DNA from: Paraburkholderia sediminicola
GTDB lineage: Bacteria; Pseudomonadota; Gammaproteobacteria; Burkholderiales; Burkholderiaceae
DNA: 64,000 bases
Assembly (NCBI RefSeq): GCF_902859805.1
Contig: NZ_CADIKC010000003.1
Location: 1 to 64,000, forward strand
Direction: 5' to 3'
The notes under the pieces are model-generated. The model saw only the letters and a list, made by a program, of their open reading frames with translations. It was not told the origin of the DNA and made no database searches. Positions 50,185-59,276 of this stretch are shown here, piece after piece. A program made the position numbers and the translations under genes. Every line of letters begins with the position of its first letter. The first letter of the stretch is position 1.

Positions 50185-50526
50185 GTGTCTCGGGTAGTGG
50201 GTTTTTATCGGCGCTGCCCGCCGCCGGCGCGAGAAGCCGAGCCGGAAGACGGGTAATGCGTGAACGAGGGTGAGCGTATTGTAAGACCATCGCACGTCTT
50301 GTCTGCCAACTCATGCGTCATGGTTCGGATCCAGGACGACCGTGCGGCGATCCATTCAGGTCATTTGCGCATTTATTCATTTGATAAATGAATTTGTTTT
50401 TTGTGCCGGATCGCGATGCAATCCAAGGCTCCGCGTTTTACCCCGCGTGCTACCTGAGTCTTACCCGTTTCCCATGGTTTCCGGTGTTATAGAACGCGCC
50501 GGACCGCGCTTTCGAGAGTGTTCGAC
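50185..50526. other. Intergenic region between glpR and the GGT-like gene
   Basis: No gene. It carries the divergent promoters of glpR and the GGT-like gene, and a perfect AT-rich palindrome at 50375-50393, followed by TTTGTTTTTTG. The GGT-like start is preceded by a weak site only. Confidence 0.5.
50375..50393. promoter_or_regulatory. AT-rich perfect palindrome upstream of the GGT-MHS pair
   Basis: ATTCATTT (50375-50382) and AAATGAAT (50386-50393) around GAT; 19 bases, no mismatch. Its position 134 bases before the GGT-like start fits an operator, but the following T run also allows a terminator-like reading. Confidence 0.55.
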
Positions 50527-52164
50527 ATGACTGGCTTCAACTGGCAAAACCCCTATCCGACGCCGCGTCTGCCTGTATTCGCGCGCAACATCGTTTCGAC
50601 TTCGCATCCGCTCGCCGCGCAAGCCGGCCTGCGGATGCTGTGGAAAGGCGGCAATGCCGTCGACGCGGCGATCGCGGCGGCCGCCGCCATCACGGTGGTC
50701 GAGCCGGTCTCGTGCGGCCTTGGCGGCGACGCCTTCGCGCTGGTGTGGGACGGCAAGAAGCTGCACGGCCTGAATGCGTCGGGTGTGTCGCCGGCGGCCT
50801 GGAACGTTGACTACTTCAAGCGCAAGTACGGTGAGGAAAACGGCCTTGCCAAACAACCCAAGCGCGGTTGGGACGCTGTGACGGTGCCTGGCGTGATCGC
50901 CGGCTGGGAAGCGCTGCATCAGAAATTCGGCTCGCTGCCGTTCGCCGATCTGATGGAACCGGCAATCGAGATCGCCGAGCGTGGTCACGCGGTGGCGAGC
51001 ATCGTCGCCTACAAATGGGCGGCAGCCGTACCCGAATTGAAGGACCTGCCGGGCTTCGCACAAACCTTCATGCCGCGCGGCCGCGCGCCGGAAGTTAGCG
51101 AGCTGGTGCGCTTTCCCGGCCACGCCAAGACGTTGCGCAAGCTCGCCGAACAAGGTCCGCGAGCCTACTACGAAGGCGAGATCGCCGAACAGATCGCGGC
51201 GTTTGCGCGCGAAGGCGGCGGCGCGTTGACCCTCGACGATCTGCGCAACTACAAAGCGGATTGGGTCGAGCCGATCGGCAAGGATTATCGCGGCTACACC
51301 GTGCATGAAATTCCGCCGAACGGGCAGGGCATCGCGGCGCTGATCGCACTGGGCATCCTCGAAAAGTTCGACGTGAAAGAACTCGCCGTCGACAACGTCG
51401 AGTCGCAGCATCTGCAGATCGAAGCGATGAAGCTGGCGTTCGCCGACGTCTACCGCTACGTCGCCGATCCGCGTTCGATGGACGTCACGCCCGAACAGAT
51501 GCTCGACGACGCGTACCTCACATCGCGCGCGAAGCTGATCGATCACAAGCGCGCCACGCAATTCGACTTCGGCATGCCGAAGGCCGGCGGCACGATCTAC
51601 ATGTCGGTGGCGGACGAGCGCGGCATGATGGTCAGCTTCATCCAGTCGAACTACATGGGCTTCGGCTCGGGCATCGTGGTGCCGGATAGCGGTATCGCGA
51701 TGCAGAACCGTGGCTGCGGCTTCTCGATGGATCCGAAGTCGCCGAACGTGGTGGAAGGCGGCAAGCGGCCGTTCCACACCATCATCCCGTCGTTCCTGAC
51801 GCAGCAGGTGGACGGCAAGCAGGAAGCGGTGATGAGCTTCGGTGTGATGGGCGGCGATATGCAGCCGCAAGGCCACCTGCAATCGATCGTGCGGATGCTC
51901 GACTACGGCCAGCAACCGCAGGCCGCCTGCGATGCGCCGCGCTGGAAGGTCAATCGCGACTTCACGATCGACATCGAATCGACGCTCGATCCGGCGACCG
52001 CCACGGCGCTGCAGAAGCTGGGGCACACGATCAAGTCGGTCGACGATCCGTACATGGACTTCGGCTCCGGCCAGTACATCTGGAAGCTCGACCGCAACGA
52101 TCCGGACCGTGGCTATGTGGCGGCAAGCGACAGCCGTCGCGACGGCCTGGCCGCGGGGTTCTAG
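50527..52164 (+). CDS. Gamma-glutamyltransferase-like Ntn-hydrolase (YwrD-type)
   Basis: 545 residues. It has no signal peptide, unlike periplasmic GGT, so it should be cytoplasmic. Family motifs are GGNAVDAAIAAAAAITVVEP, GLGGDAFALVWDG and the autocleavage site with nucleophile Thr in AGGTIYMSV (about residue 355), then SNYMGFGSGIVVP and GVMGGDMQPQGH with the oxyanion glycines. The MHS gene starts at the base after its stop. Substrate may be a gamma-glutamyl or acylated compound imported by the partner; this is inferred. Confidence 0.85.
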   Translation: MTGFNWQNPYPTPRLPVFARNIVSTSHPLAAQAGLRMLWKGGNAVDAAIAAAAAITVVEPVSCGLGGDAFALVWDGKKLHGLNASGVSPAAWNVDYFKRKYGEENGLAKQPKRGWDAVTVPGVIAGWEALHQKFGSLPFADLMEPAIEIAERGHAVASIVAYKWAAAVPELKDLPGFAQTFMPRGRAPEVSELVRFPGHAKTLRKLAEQGPRAYYEGEIAEQIAAFAREGGGALTLDDLRNYKADWVEPIGKDYRGYTVHEIPPNGQGIAALIALGILEKFDVKELAVDNVESQHLQIEAMKLAFADVYRYVADPRSMDVTPEQMLDDAYLTSRAKLIDHKRATQFDFGMPKAGGTIYMSVADERGMMVSFIQSNYMGFGSGIVVPDSGIAMQNRGCGFSMDPKSPNVVEGGKRPFHTIIPSFLTQQVDGKQEAVMSFGVMGGDMQPQGHLQSIVRMLDYGQQPQAACDAPRWKVNRDFTIDIESTLDPATATALQKLGHTIKSVDDPYMDFGSGQYIWKLDRNDPDRGYVAASDSRRDGLAAGF

Positions 52165-53529
52165 ATGAACATCCCCGCGTCGCAATCCGCGACTGCCTCC
52201 GCGCATCCCACGTCCGCACCGCTTTCCAGAGCGATGGTGCGGCGTATCGTGTTTTCGTCGTCGGTCGGCAATGCGCTCGAGTGGTTCGACTTTCTGGTCT
52301 ACGGGTACTTCGCGACCATCATCGCGAAACAGTTCTTCCCGATGCAGGACGAGTGGCTCTCGACGCTGCTCGCCATCGCCACCTTCGGCATCTCGTTCCT
52401 GATGCGGCCGTTGGGCGCCATCGTGCTGGGCGTCTACGGCGACCGCAAGGGTCGCAAGGCGGCGCTCACGCTCGCCATCGTGTTGATGATGGTCGGCACC
52501 TTCACGATGGCGGTGATGCCGCCGTATGCGTCGATCGGTCTTGCGGCACCTGTGTTGATCCTGCTCGCGCGGCTCGTGCAAGGTTTCGCGGTGGGCGGCG
52601 AGTTCGGCAGCGCGACGGCCTTCATGGTCGAACATAGCGCGTCGCGGCGCGGCTACTACGCGAGTTGGCAGTTCGCGAGTCAGGGCCTTGCTGCGATCAC
52701 GGCGGCGGCCTTCGGTTCGCTCCTGACCGCGTGGATGCCGCCCGAACAACTCAATAGCTGGGGCTGGCGCCTTCCGTTCATCTTTGGTCTGCTGGTCGGG
52801 CCGGTGGGCTATTACATCCGTTCGCATCTCGATGAGACGCCCGAGTTTCTCGCCTTGCGTAAAGCGCGTGAGTCCGCGAGCAAGCATCAGATTGCATCTG
52901 ACGCGAAGGACGCGTCGTTCAGCAACCAGTGGGTGAATCTGCTGCTGGCAGTGGGCATCGTCGCGCAATCCACGGTCGGCGTGTACGTGCTGCAGCTCTA
53001 CATGCCGATGTACGCGGTGAAGCAGTTGCACATGCCGGCTGCAGCGTCGTTCGGCGTGGTGGTGCTCAACGGCGGCTTGCAGTTCCTGCTGTCGCCTGTG
53101 ATGGGCGCATTGTCCGACCGCATCGGCCGGATTCGCATCATGCTGACCACGTCGATACTGATGGGCGTGCTGATCTATCCGATGTTCGCTTTGCTGCAGT
53201 CGCATCCGACGATCGGTTGGCTGCTGCTGTTGCAAGGCACCGCCGGAATTTTCAAGGCGGCTTACTCCGGACCGATGCCCGCACTGATGTCCGAGATCTT
53301 TCCGACGCAGGTGCGCTCGACGGGTCTTTCAATCGGTTACAGCATTGGGGTTACGATTTTCGGTGGCTTTGCGCCGACGATTGTCGAGACCTTCATTCAC
53401 TTGACCGGCGACAAGCTGGCGCCAAGTTACTACGTCCTGATTGCGGCCGTGCTGTCGGGGTTGTCGCTTGTCGTGGTCGCGTGGCGTATGCGGCGCGTCC
53501 GGCGTCTTGAAGGCGTTCAGCCCGCATGA
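52165..53529 (+). CDS. MFS transporter of the metabolite:H+ symporter (MHS) type
   Basis: 454 residues, twelve membrane segments. MHS motifs: SSVGNALEWFDFLVYGYFA in segment one, GVYGDRKGRKAAL in loop 2-3, RLVQGFAVGGEFG in segment four. Relatives import citrate, proline/betaine, shikimate or alpha-ketoglutarate. The ATG follows the GGT-like stop without a gap, so the pair is translationally coupled. Confidence 0.92.
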   Translation: MNIPASQSATASAHPTSAPLSRAMVRRIVFSSSVGNALEWFDFLVYGYFATIIAKQFFPMQDEWLSTLLAIATFGISFLMRPLGAIVLGVYGDRKGRKAALTLAIVLMMVGTFTMAVMPPYASIGLAAPVLILLARLVQGFAVGGEFGSATAFMVEHSASRRGYYASWQFASQGLAAITAAAFGSLLTAWMPPEQLNSWGWRLPFIFGLLVGPVGYYIRSHLDETPEFLALRKARESASKHQIASDAKDASFSNQWVNLLLAVGIVAQSTVGVYVLQLYMPMYAVKQLHMPAAASFGVVVLNGGLQFLLSPVMGALSDRIGRIRIMLTTSILMGVLIYPMFALLQSHPTIGWLLLLQGTAGIFKAAYSGPMPALMSEIFPTQVRSTGLSIGYSIGVTIFGGFAPTIVETFIHLTGDKLAPSYYVLIAAVLSGLSLVVVAWRMRRVRRLEGVQPA

Positions 53530-53873
53530 TGGCGTTGCCGGTGGCCGTTGTGCTTCGCAGCGAGCCTTGCCGCGGTTGACGCGGAATCTCTTTGCCAAGT
53601 CAAAGCCAGCTCTTCGAGCTGGCTTTTTTTGTGCCTTGCGCGTGCCGCTTGTAACCAACTGAAGCATTCGACTACCGCGAAATTTGAACTGCGGCGGTTC
53701 GGCACGGTCTGTGCTGGGTTATCTGCAGAATTGTGAAACACCGGCTAAGATGCAGGATACAAGGGGTTAACTCTAATCAAGGCGCTGTATCTGACACGGC
53801 GGACCGCCCTTGCGATAGTGGGCGGTTTCGAGCGCGCTCCACGAGTCGATACAGCTTTCGGAGCAAAGACACA
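53530..53873. other. Intergenic region between MHS transporter and ferritin-like gene
   Basis: Holds the terminator at 53604-53630 and, after it, about 240 bases of leader for the ferritin-like gene. No further gene is visible, and I saw no near-consensus promoter or iron-box-like site. Confidence 0.5.
53604..53630 (+). terminator. Terminator of the GGT-MHS operon
   Basis: AGCCAGCTC (53604-53612) pairs with GAGCTGGCT (53616-53624) around TTC and is followed by TTTTTT. Confidence 0.9.
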
Positions 53874-54701
53874 ATGCACACTGAGCTGAACCATGTGATG
53901 CCCTGGCGGATCGAGGATATCGACCTCACCCGCATAGATCGTCAGAAGGCCGTCGCTAATGAAGACCTGCTGCTTCTGCTGTGCGCCGCTTCGTTTATCG
54001 AAAGCGGTACCGATCTTTACACCAGTAATCTAAGCACGTTCTTCGACGGTGACCCCGAAGTCTCGGCCTGGCTCAACCAGGAATGGGAGCCGGAAGAGAT
54101 GCAGCACGGCCGGGCGCTCAAGACGTATATCGCCTACGTCTGGCCTGAGTTCGATTGGGACACTGCCTTTCGCAGTTTCATGGAGGAGTACTCGCTGACC
54201 TGCTCGGTCGAAGACTTCGAAAAGACCCGCGCGCTCGAGATGGTCGCGCGCTGTGTGGTGGAAACGGGCACGGCAACGCTGTATCGCGCGATCGGCGAAT
54301 GTTCGGACGAGCCCGTGCTCAAGCAGATCACCGACAACATTCGCACTGACGAAGTTCGTCACTACAAGCACTTTTTCAAGTTCTTCAAGAAGTACAACAA
54401 GATCGAGGGCAATGGCCGTCTTGCGGTGCTTGGCGCGCTGATGCGGCGTGTGATGGAGATCAAGAACGAAGACTCGGAGATCGCCTTGCGCCATGTCTTC
54501 GCGATTCGCTATCCGGAACGCGTGCACGACTCGGCCTACAACCGCGAACGCGCCGCGCGCATCAATGCGCTGGTCCGGCGTAATCTGTCGGCGGACATGT
54601 GCGTGAAGATGCTGCTCAAGCCGCTCGATCTGCCGGCCAAGATTCAACCGGGCGTGCACTATCCGCTCGCCAAGATCACGCAGCACGTGTTCTTTCGCTG
54701 A
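53874..54701 (+). CDS. Ferritin-like di-iron protein
   Basis: 275 residues, all-helical. Two ExxH-type motifs typical of the ferritin/desaturase di-iron fold are seen: EEMQHGRALK (about residue 70) and DEVRHYKHF (about residue 157). The fold resembles acyl-ACP desaturase or rubrerythrin-related proteins; catalytic role unknown. The start at 53874 has GGAG ten bases before it. Cytoplasmic, no signal peptide. A terminator follows. Confidence 0.8.
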   Translation: MHTELNHVMPWRIEDIDLTRIDRQKAVANEDLLLLLCAASFIESGTDLYTSNLSTFFDGDPEVSAWLNQEWEPEEMQHGRALKTYIAYVWPEFDWDTAFRSFMEEYSLTCSVEDFEKTRALEMVARCVVETGTATLYRAIGECSDEPVLKQITDNIRTDEVRHYKHFFKFFKKYNKIEGNGRLAVLGALMRRVMEIKNEDSEIALRHVFAIRYPERVHDSAYNRERAARINALVRRNLSADMCVKMLLKPLDLPAKIQPGVHYPLAKITQHVFFR

Positions 54702-54741
54702 CGGTTTTCTGCTGAGTCCGCCGCTTACAGAGATGAAATTG

Positions 54742-54770
54742 AATGGCCCGCCCGTGCGGGCCATTTGTAT
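54742..54770 (+). terminator. Terminator after the ferritin-like gene
   Basis: AATGGCCCGC (54742-54751) and GCGGGCCATT (54756-54765) around CCGT, followed by TGTATTTC. A weak T run. Confidence 0.75.
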
Positions 54771-54838
54771 TTCGAGGCATGATTGATCCTCGGCAGCCCT
54801 CGCAACCTCGGCAACCCGCCACTGACTGGATCGATACC

Positions 54839-55363
54839 ATGAGCGACTCTCCTTCACCCGAACGTCCGCTCGAACAGAGTGTGTTCGACGAATGGCCAGA
54901 CGCCGTCCGCACGTTGTTCGACGGGTCGTCGCTGGCGAGCAAGATGGGGTTCACCGCGTCGCTGCTTACCGCCGATGCAAACGGGCATGTGCGCACGTCG
55001 CTGCTTGGCGTCGGCGAGTTATACGCGCCGGATTCGCGCTCCCTATGCATTGCATTGTGGCCGCAGGCCCGGGCGGCACGCGTGATCGCGCAAAGCGGCC
55101 GGGCCGCACTGACGTTCGTCTGCGACGAGGCGTTCTATCAGGTGCAGTTGCGTTTGACGCCGCTAGCGGGCGTGACAGGCGACGACAGCGGTCTCGTATA
55201 CCTCATCGGCTCGATCGACACAGCGGAGGCGCAGAGCGTACGTTATGCGCGCCTGACGAGCGGCATTACGTTTGAACTGGAAGGGGAAGGAAAGGCGGTG
55301 CTCGATCGATGGGAACGCCAGATCGAGCACCTGAAGCAGGCTGCCGCTGCGGCTAGCCGATAG
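54839..55363 (+). CDS. Pyridoxamine-5'-phosphate oxidase-like (FMN split-barrel) protein
   Basis: 174 residues. Sequence such as LASKMGFTASLLTADANGHV and SLCIALWPQARAARVIAQSGRAAL suggests the FMN-binding split barrel of the PNPOx superfamily; the family call is moderate. Start at 54839 (MSDSPSPERP) has no good ribosome site; an ATG at 54779 with GAGG directly ahead would add 20 residues but begins only nine bases after the terminator stem. Converges on rhlE. Confidence 0.65.
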   Translation: MSDSPSPERPLEQSVFDEWPDAVRTLFDGSSLASKMGFTASLLTADANGHVRTSLLGVGELYAPDSRSLCIALWPQARAARVIAQSGRAALTFVCDEAFYQVQLRLTPLAGVTGDDSGLVYLIGSIDTAEAQSVRYARLTSGITFELEGEGKAVLDRWERQIEHLKQAAAAASR

Positions 55364-55400
55364 TCTGAGACTACAGCCAGCGAGCGGCGGTGCTTGAAAC

Positions 55401-56981
55401 TTAACGGCCGCGCTGGCCGCTGCGAGTCGGCTGGCCGCCACGCGGCGCGTCGTTACGCGGCTTTGCGCCACCCAGCAACGCACCCGGATTGCCGCCTTGC
55501 GGCTTTGCAGCCTGCGGTTTGCGCGGTGCATGTTGTGCGGCGCTGCCTTCGTGCGCCGCGGCACGCGGCTGACCGTCATGACGCTGACCGTCGCGGCGCG
55601 GCTGGCCGCCGTTGCCGGCCGGCTTCGCACCTTGCGGCTTCGGCTGCTGTTGACCATTCGCCGGACGCTGACCCGAACGTTGTGCGGGCTTTGCCGACGA
55701 CGCGCCATCGCGGCGGCCGCCGTCACGCTGGCCACCTTCGCGCTTCGGCGCACCCTGGCTCTGACGCGGCTGACGATTGCCACCGCCGCCACCACCACCC
55801 TGGCCACGGCGCAGAATCGGTTCCGGCTTCGCAGTCGGATCCGGCTCAAAACCGGCGATCACTTCCTGCGGCACCTGACGCTTGATCAGCTTCTCGATGT
55901 CCTTCAGCAGTTGCAGTTCGTCGACGCAGACCAGCGAAATCGCTTCGCCCGATGCGCCTGCGCGACCCGTGCGGCCGATGCGGTGCACGTAGTCTTCCGG
56001 CACGTTCGGCAAATCGTAGTTGACTACGTGCGGCAACTGGTCGATATCGATGCCGCGTGCGGCGATGTCGGTTGCGACCAGCACTTGCAGCGTGGCGTCC
56101 TTGAACTCCGCGAGCGCACGTGTACGGGCCGATTGGCTCTTGTTGCCGTGAATCGCCAGTGCGCTGATGCCGTCTTTCGATAGCTGTTCGGCAAGGCGGT
56201 TCGCGCCGTGCTTGGTGCGCGTGAACACCAGCACCTGGAACCAGTTGTGTTGCTTGATGAGGTGCGTGAGCAGCTCACGCTTCTTGTCGCGGTCGACCGG
56301 GTGAATCTTTTGTGCGACGAGTTCAGCCGTCGTATTGCGACGGGCGACTTCGATCAGCGCCGGCGAGTCGAGCAGGTTGTCGGCAAGTGTCTTGATCTCG
56401 TCCGAGAACGTAGCCGAGAACAGCAGGTTCTGACGCTTCGGCGGCAACTTCGCGAGCACGCGCTTGATGTCATGGATGAAGCCCATGTCCAGCATGCGGT
56501 CCGCTTCGTCGAGCACGAGAATCTCGAGATGCGACAGGTCGATGGTCTTCTGCTGCATGTGGTCGAGCAAACGGCCCGGCGTCGCGACGACGATGTCCAC
56601 GCCGCTGCGCAGCGCGCCGATTTGCGGATTGATGCCGACGCCGCCGAACATCACGGTCGACTTCAGCTTCAGGTACTTGCCGTAGGCACGCACGCTTTCT
56701 TCGACCTGTGCGGCCAGCTCACGCGTCGGCGTGAGGATCAGCGCGCGCACCGCGCGCTTGCCCGATGCCGTGGTGACAGCAGGCATGGTGTTCAGACGCT
56801 GCAGGATCGGCAGCGTGAAGCCGGCGGTCTTGCCGGTACCGGTCTGCGCGCCGGCCAGCAGGTCGCCGCCGTTGAGCACGGCGGGGATTGCTTGTGTCTG
56901 GATCGGAGTCGGGGTGGTGTAGCCGAGTTCGTGTACAGCGCGGACCAGCGGTTCGGACAAGCCGAGGGAATCAAAAGACAT
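55401..56981 (-). CDS. rhlE: DEAD-box RNA helicase RhlE
   Basis: 526 residues. All helicase motifs are present: Q motif [53 protein letters not shown] and HRIGRTGR. After residue 375 a basic low-complexity tail rich in Gly, Arg, Gln and Pro binds RNA, with a [12 protein letters not shown] run. The RhlE group acts in ribosome assembly and RNA decay. Start at 56981 ([10 protein letters not shown]) is typical. Upstream 233 bases without a gene. Confidence 0.95.
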   Translation of the reverse strand: MSFDSLGLSEPLVRAVHELGYTTPTPIQTQAIPAVLNGGDLLAGAQTGTGKTAGFTLPILQRLNTMPAVTTASGKRAVRALILTPTRELAAQVEESVRAYGKYLKLKSTVMFGGVGINPQIGALRSGVDIVVATPGRLLDHMQQKTIDLSHLEILVLDEADRMLDMGFIHDIKRVLAKLPPKRQNLLFSATFSDEIKTLADNLLDSPALIEVARRNTTAELVAQKIHPVDRDKKRELLTHLIKQHNWFQVLVFTRTKHGANRLAEQLSKDGISALAIHGNKSQSARTRALAEFKDATLQVLVATDIAARGIDIDQLPHVVNYDLPNVPEDYVHRIGRTGRAGASGEAISLVCVDELQLLKDIEKLIKRQVPQEVIAGFEPDPTAKPEPILRRGQGGGGGGGNRQPRQSQGAPKREGGQRDGGRRDGASSAKPAQRSGQRPANGQQQPKPQGAKPAGNGGQPRRDGQRHDGQPRAAAHEGSAAQHAPRKPQAAKPQGGNPGALLGGAKPRNDAPRGGQPTRSGQRGR

Positions 56982-57214
56982 AAATGCTCTTTGCAATGCA
57001 GTTTCGCGAACGGCACCAGACGGCACCCAATGGACCCTGTTGGGTACCAGCGAGTACAGGCACGGCATGAACACGCCTCTATGGCGCGTTCGAGGCCAAA
57101 GCCCAGTTCCGGTCGCAGAGAAATCGGCGGCACGCTCAAATGCGTGCCGAATGCTTCAACGCGCTATGCAGACACGTTGACTGGCCTTAAGTTGCATTTC
57201 GCCGCCGTGGGATG

Positions 57215-57835
57215 TCACGCGACGTAGCGCGCAACACTGACGAATTGACACAGACTGCCCGCCAGTACGAACAGGTGCCAGATACCATGTCCGTGCCGGA
57301 TGCGCTCGTCGTTAATGAAGAAGTAGATGCCGGCGCTGTAGATGACCCCGCCGGCCACGAGCCAGGCGGTACCCGCTGCCGGTAAAGCTTGAACCAGCGG
57401 GCGGACGGCAACGAGCGCGAGCCATCCCATCAAGACATACAGCACCATCGAAACGCTGCGGGTGCGTCGCCCGAGCGTCAGTTCCTGCACGATGCCGAGA
57501 GCGGCAAGCCCCCAGCTTACGCCGAATAGCGACCAGCCCCACGGTCCACGCAACGTAACCAGCGTGAACGGGGTGTAGCTGCCGGCGATCAACAGATAGA
57601 TCGCCGAATGGTCGCATTTTTGCAGAACCGCTTTGACACGCGGGTTGCGCACGCTGTGGTAGAGCGTGGAGATAGCATACAGCACGAACAGCATCGCACC
57701 GTAGACGCTGAAACTCACCACCTTGTACGCGTCGCCGTCGAGTGCGCCCATTGTCACGAGCGTAGCCAGCCCCGCCACCGACAGCACGGCGCCGACGAGA
57801 TGGGTAATGCTGTTGAAACGCTCACCGACATGCAC
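57215..57835 (-). CDS. Hemolysin III family (YqfA/PAQR-type) membrane protein
   Basis: 206 residues, about seven membrane segments. Characteristic residues are in RFNSITHLVGAVLS, STLYHSV, CDHSAIYLLIAGSYTPF and GIWHLFVL, giving the metal-site Ser/His/Asp of the hemolysin III/PAQR superfamily. Despite the name, most members are not toxins. The start is read as GTG at 57835, because AGGAGG lies eight bases before it; an upstream open frame has no such site. Confidence 0.85.
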   Translation of the reverse strand: MHVGERFNSITHLVGAVLSVAGLATLVTMGALDGDAYKVVSFSVYGAMLFVLYAISTLYHSVRNPRVKAVLQKCDHSAIYLLIAGSYTPFTLVTLRGPWGWSLFGVSWGLAALGIVQELTLGRRTRSVSMVLYVLMGWLALVAVRPLVQALPAAGTAWLVAGGVIYSAGIYFFINDERIRHGHGIWHLFVLAGSLCQFVSVARYVA

Positions 57836-57893
57836 GGCTCTTTCCTCCTGCGCGGTTTCATTAGGGTTTGTACCACCCACATGATACCGGTCC

Positions 57894-57937
57894 TGCAAAA
57901 ACGAAGGGCGCGGCCGCGTTATTCGCAGGCCGCGCCC
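57894..57937 (-). terminator. Terminator of the cytochrome c operon
   Basis: GGGCGCGGCC (57906-57915) and GGCCGCGCCC (57928-57937) form a 10-bp stem; on the minus strand it runs into TTCGTTTTTG. Confidence 0.75.
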
Positions 57938-57956
57938 CGGGTGCATCAAACGCTGC

Positions 57957-59255
57957 TTAGTCGAGCGGCGCCGAGCGCAGATCGGACACTTGCTGCGGCG
58001 ACACAGCCGTACCGTGGTTGCCCCAGGACATACGAATGTACGTCACGACGGCTGCCACTTCCGTGTTCGACAGTGCCTGAGCGAACGGCGGCATGCCGTA
58101 CGGATGCGGGTTGGCGTCCGTGCTCGGCGGATAACCGCCGTTCAGCACCATACGGATCGGGTTGACCGCCGACGGCATCTGGATCGACTGGTTGTTCGCC
58201 AGCGGCGGGAAGGACGGCGGCATACCAAGACCGTTTTCCGCGTGGCACTTCGCGCAGTTGTCAGCGTAGATCTTCTGACCTTGCTTCAACAGTTCGCCAC
58301 CGAACTTTTCCGAGGTCTCGAGCTGCAGCGGTTCCGGTGCTTCGCTCTTCTGCGGAATCGTCTTCAGGTACGTGGCCATTGCGTTGATGTCTTCGTCCGA
58401 CATGTACTGCAGGCTGTTGTGAACCACTTCAGCCATCGGACCGAACACCGCGCCGCGGTTCGACACACCGGTCTTCAGCAGATCGGCGATGTCTTTGGTT
58501 TCCCAGTCGCCGAGGCCGGCTTCCTTGTTCGACGTCAACGACGGTGCATACCAGTTCTGCAGCGGGATCAGGCCGCCGGCAAACGCAGCCGAGCTGACCG
58601 GGCCGCCCATGGCGTTGATCGACGTGTGGCACATGCCGCAGTGGCCGAGGCCTTCGATCAGGTACGCGCCGCGGTTCCATTCGACCGACTTGGTCGGATC
58701 AGCCTTGTACTCGCCTTCGCGGAAGAACAGCGTGCGCCAGCCGATCAGCATGTTGCGCTGGTTGAAGGGGAATTTCAGTTCGTGCGGACGGCTCGGCACA
58801 TTGACCGGCGTGACCGAGCGCAGATACGCGTAGATCGCGTCAGAATCGGCGCGCGTGACCTTCGTGTAGCTCGTGAACGGGAAGCCCGGATACAGCAGGC
58901 TGCCGTCTTTCGAACGGCCCGTGTGCATAGCGCGGTAGAAGTCGTCCTGCGTCCACTTGCCGATACCGTACTGGTCGTCAGGCGTGATGTTCGGCGTGAA
59001 CATCGTGCCGAACGGCGTCAGCATGGGCAGGCCGCCGGCGAACTGCTTGCCGCCGCGCACCGTGTGGCAGGCGATACAGTCGCCGGCGCGGGCGAGGTAC
59101 TCGCCCTTCTTGATTAGCGCGGCCTGGTCGGCGGGCGTTGCCGCCATGGCCGTGCCGTTATGCAGGTTGTCGCCGCCCGACCACAGGACGGGAACGAGTG
59201 CGGCAGCCGCAACGACGACGACTGCCGAGAGGGCGAACAAAGACTTGCGTTTCAT
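57957..59255 (-). CDS. Three-heme cytochrome c, alcohol/sugar dehydrogenase subunit type
   Basis: 432 residues. An uncleaved or cleaved N-terminal hydrophobic segment (residues 6-38) exports it. Three CxxCH heme sites are at residues 60-64 (CIACH), 206-210 (CGMCH) and 334-338 (CAKCH), as in the cytochrome subunit of membrane-bound alcohol, gluconate or sorbose dehydrogenases. No such dehydrogenase gene is adjacent. The di-heme gene is 21 bases upstream on the same strand. Confidence 0.9.
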   Translation of the reverse strand: MKRKSLFALSAVVVVAAAALVPVLWSGGDNLHNGTAMAATPADQAALIKKGEYLARAGDCIACHTVRGGKQFAGGLPMLTPFGTMFTPNITPDDQYGIGKWTQDDFYRAMHTGRSKDGSLLYPGFPFTSYTKVTRADSDAIYAYLRSVTPVNVPSRPHELKFPFNQRNMLIGWRTLFFREGEYKADPTKSVEWNRGAYLIEGLGHCGMCHTSINAMGGPVSSAAFAGGLIPLQNWYAPSLTSNKEAGLGDWETKDIADLLKTGVSNRGAVFGPMAEVVHNSLQYMSDEDINAMATYLKTIPQKSEAPEPLQLETSEKFGGELLKQGQKIYADNCAKCHAENGLGMPPSFPPLANNQSIQMPSAVNPIRMVLNGGYPPSTDANPHPYGMPPFAQALSNTEVAAVVTYIRMSWGNHGTAVSPQQVSDLRSAPLD

Positions 59256-59276
59256 TTGAGTGTCTCTCCCGGTGCC

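Noticed and set aside
50461..53235. 924-codon open frame opposite the GGT-MHS genes
   Set aside because: Arg/His/Gln-rich antisense frame with no domain; both sense genes have clear family motifs and coupled starts.
57215..57835. Hemolysin III as a virulence toxin
   Set aside because: The family is mostly PAQR-like membrane proteins; nothing in the context suggests secretion or lysis.
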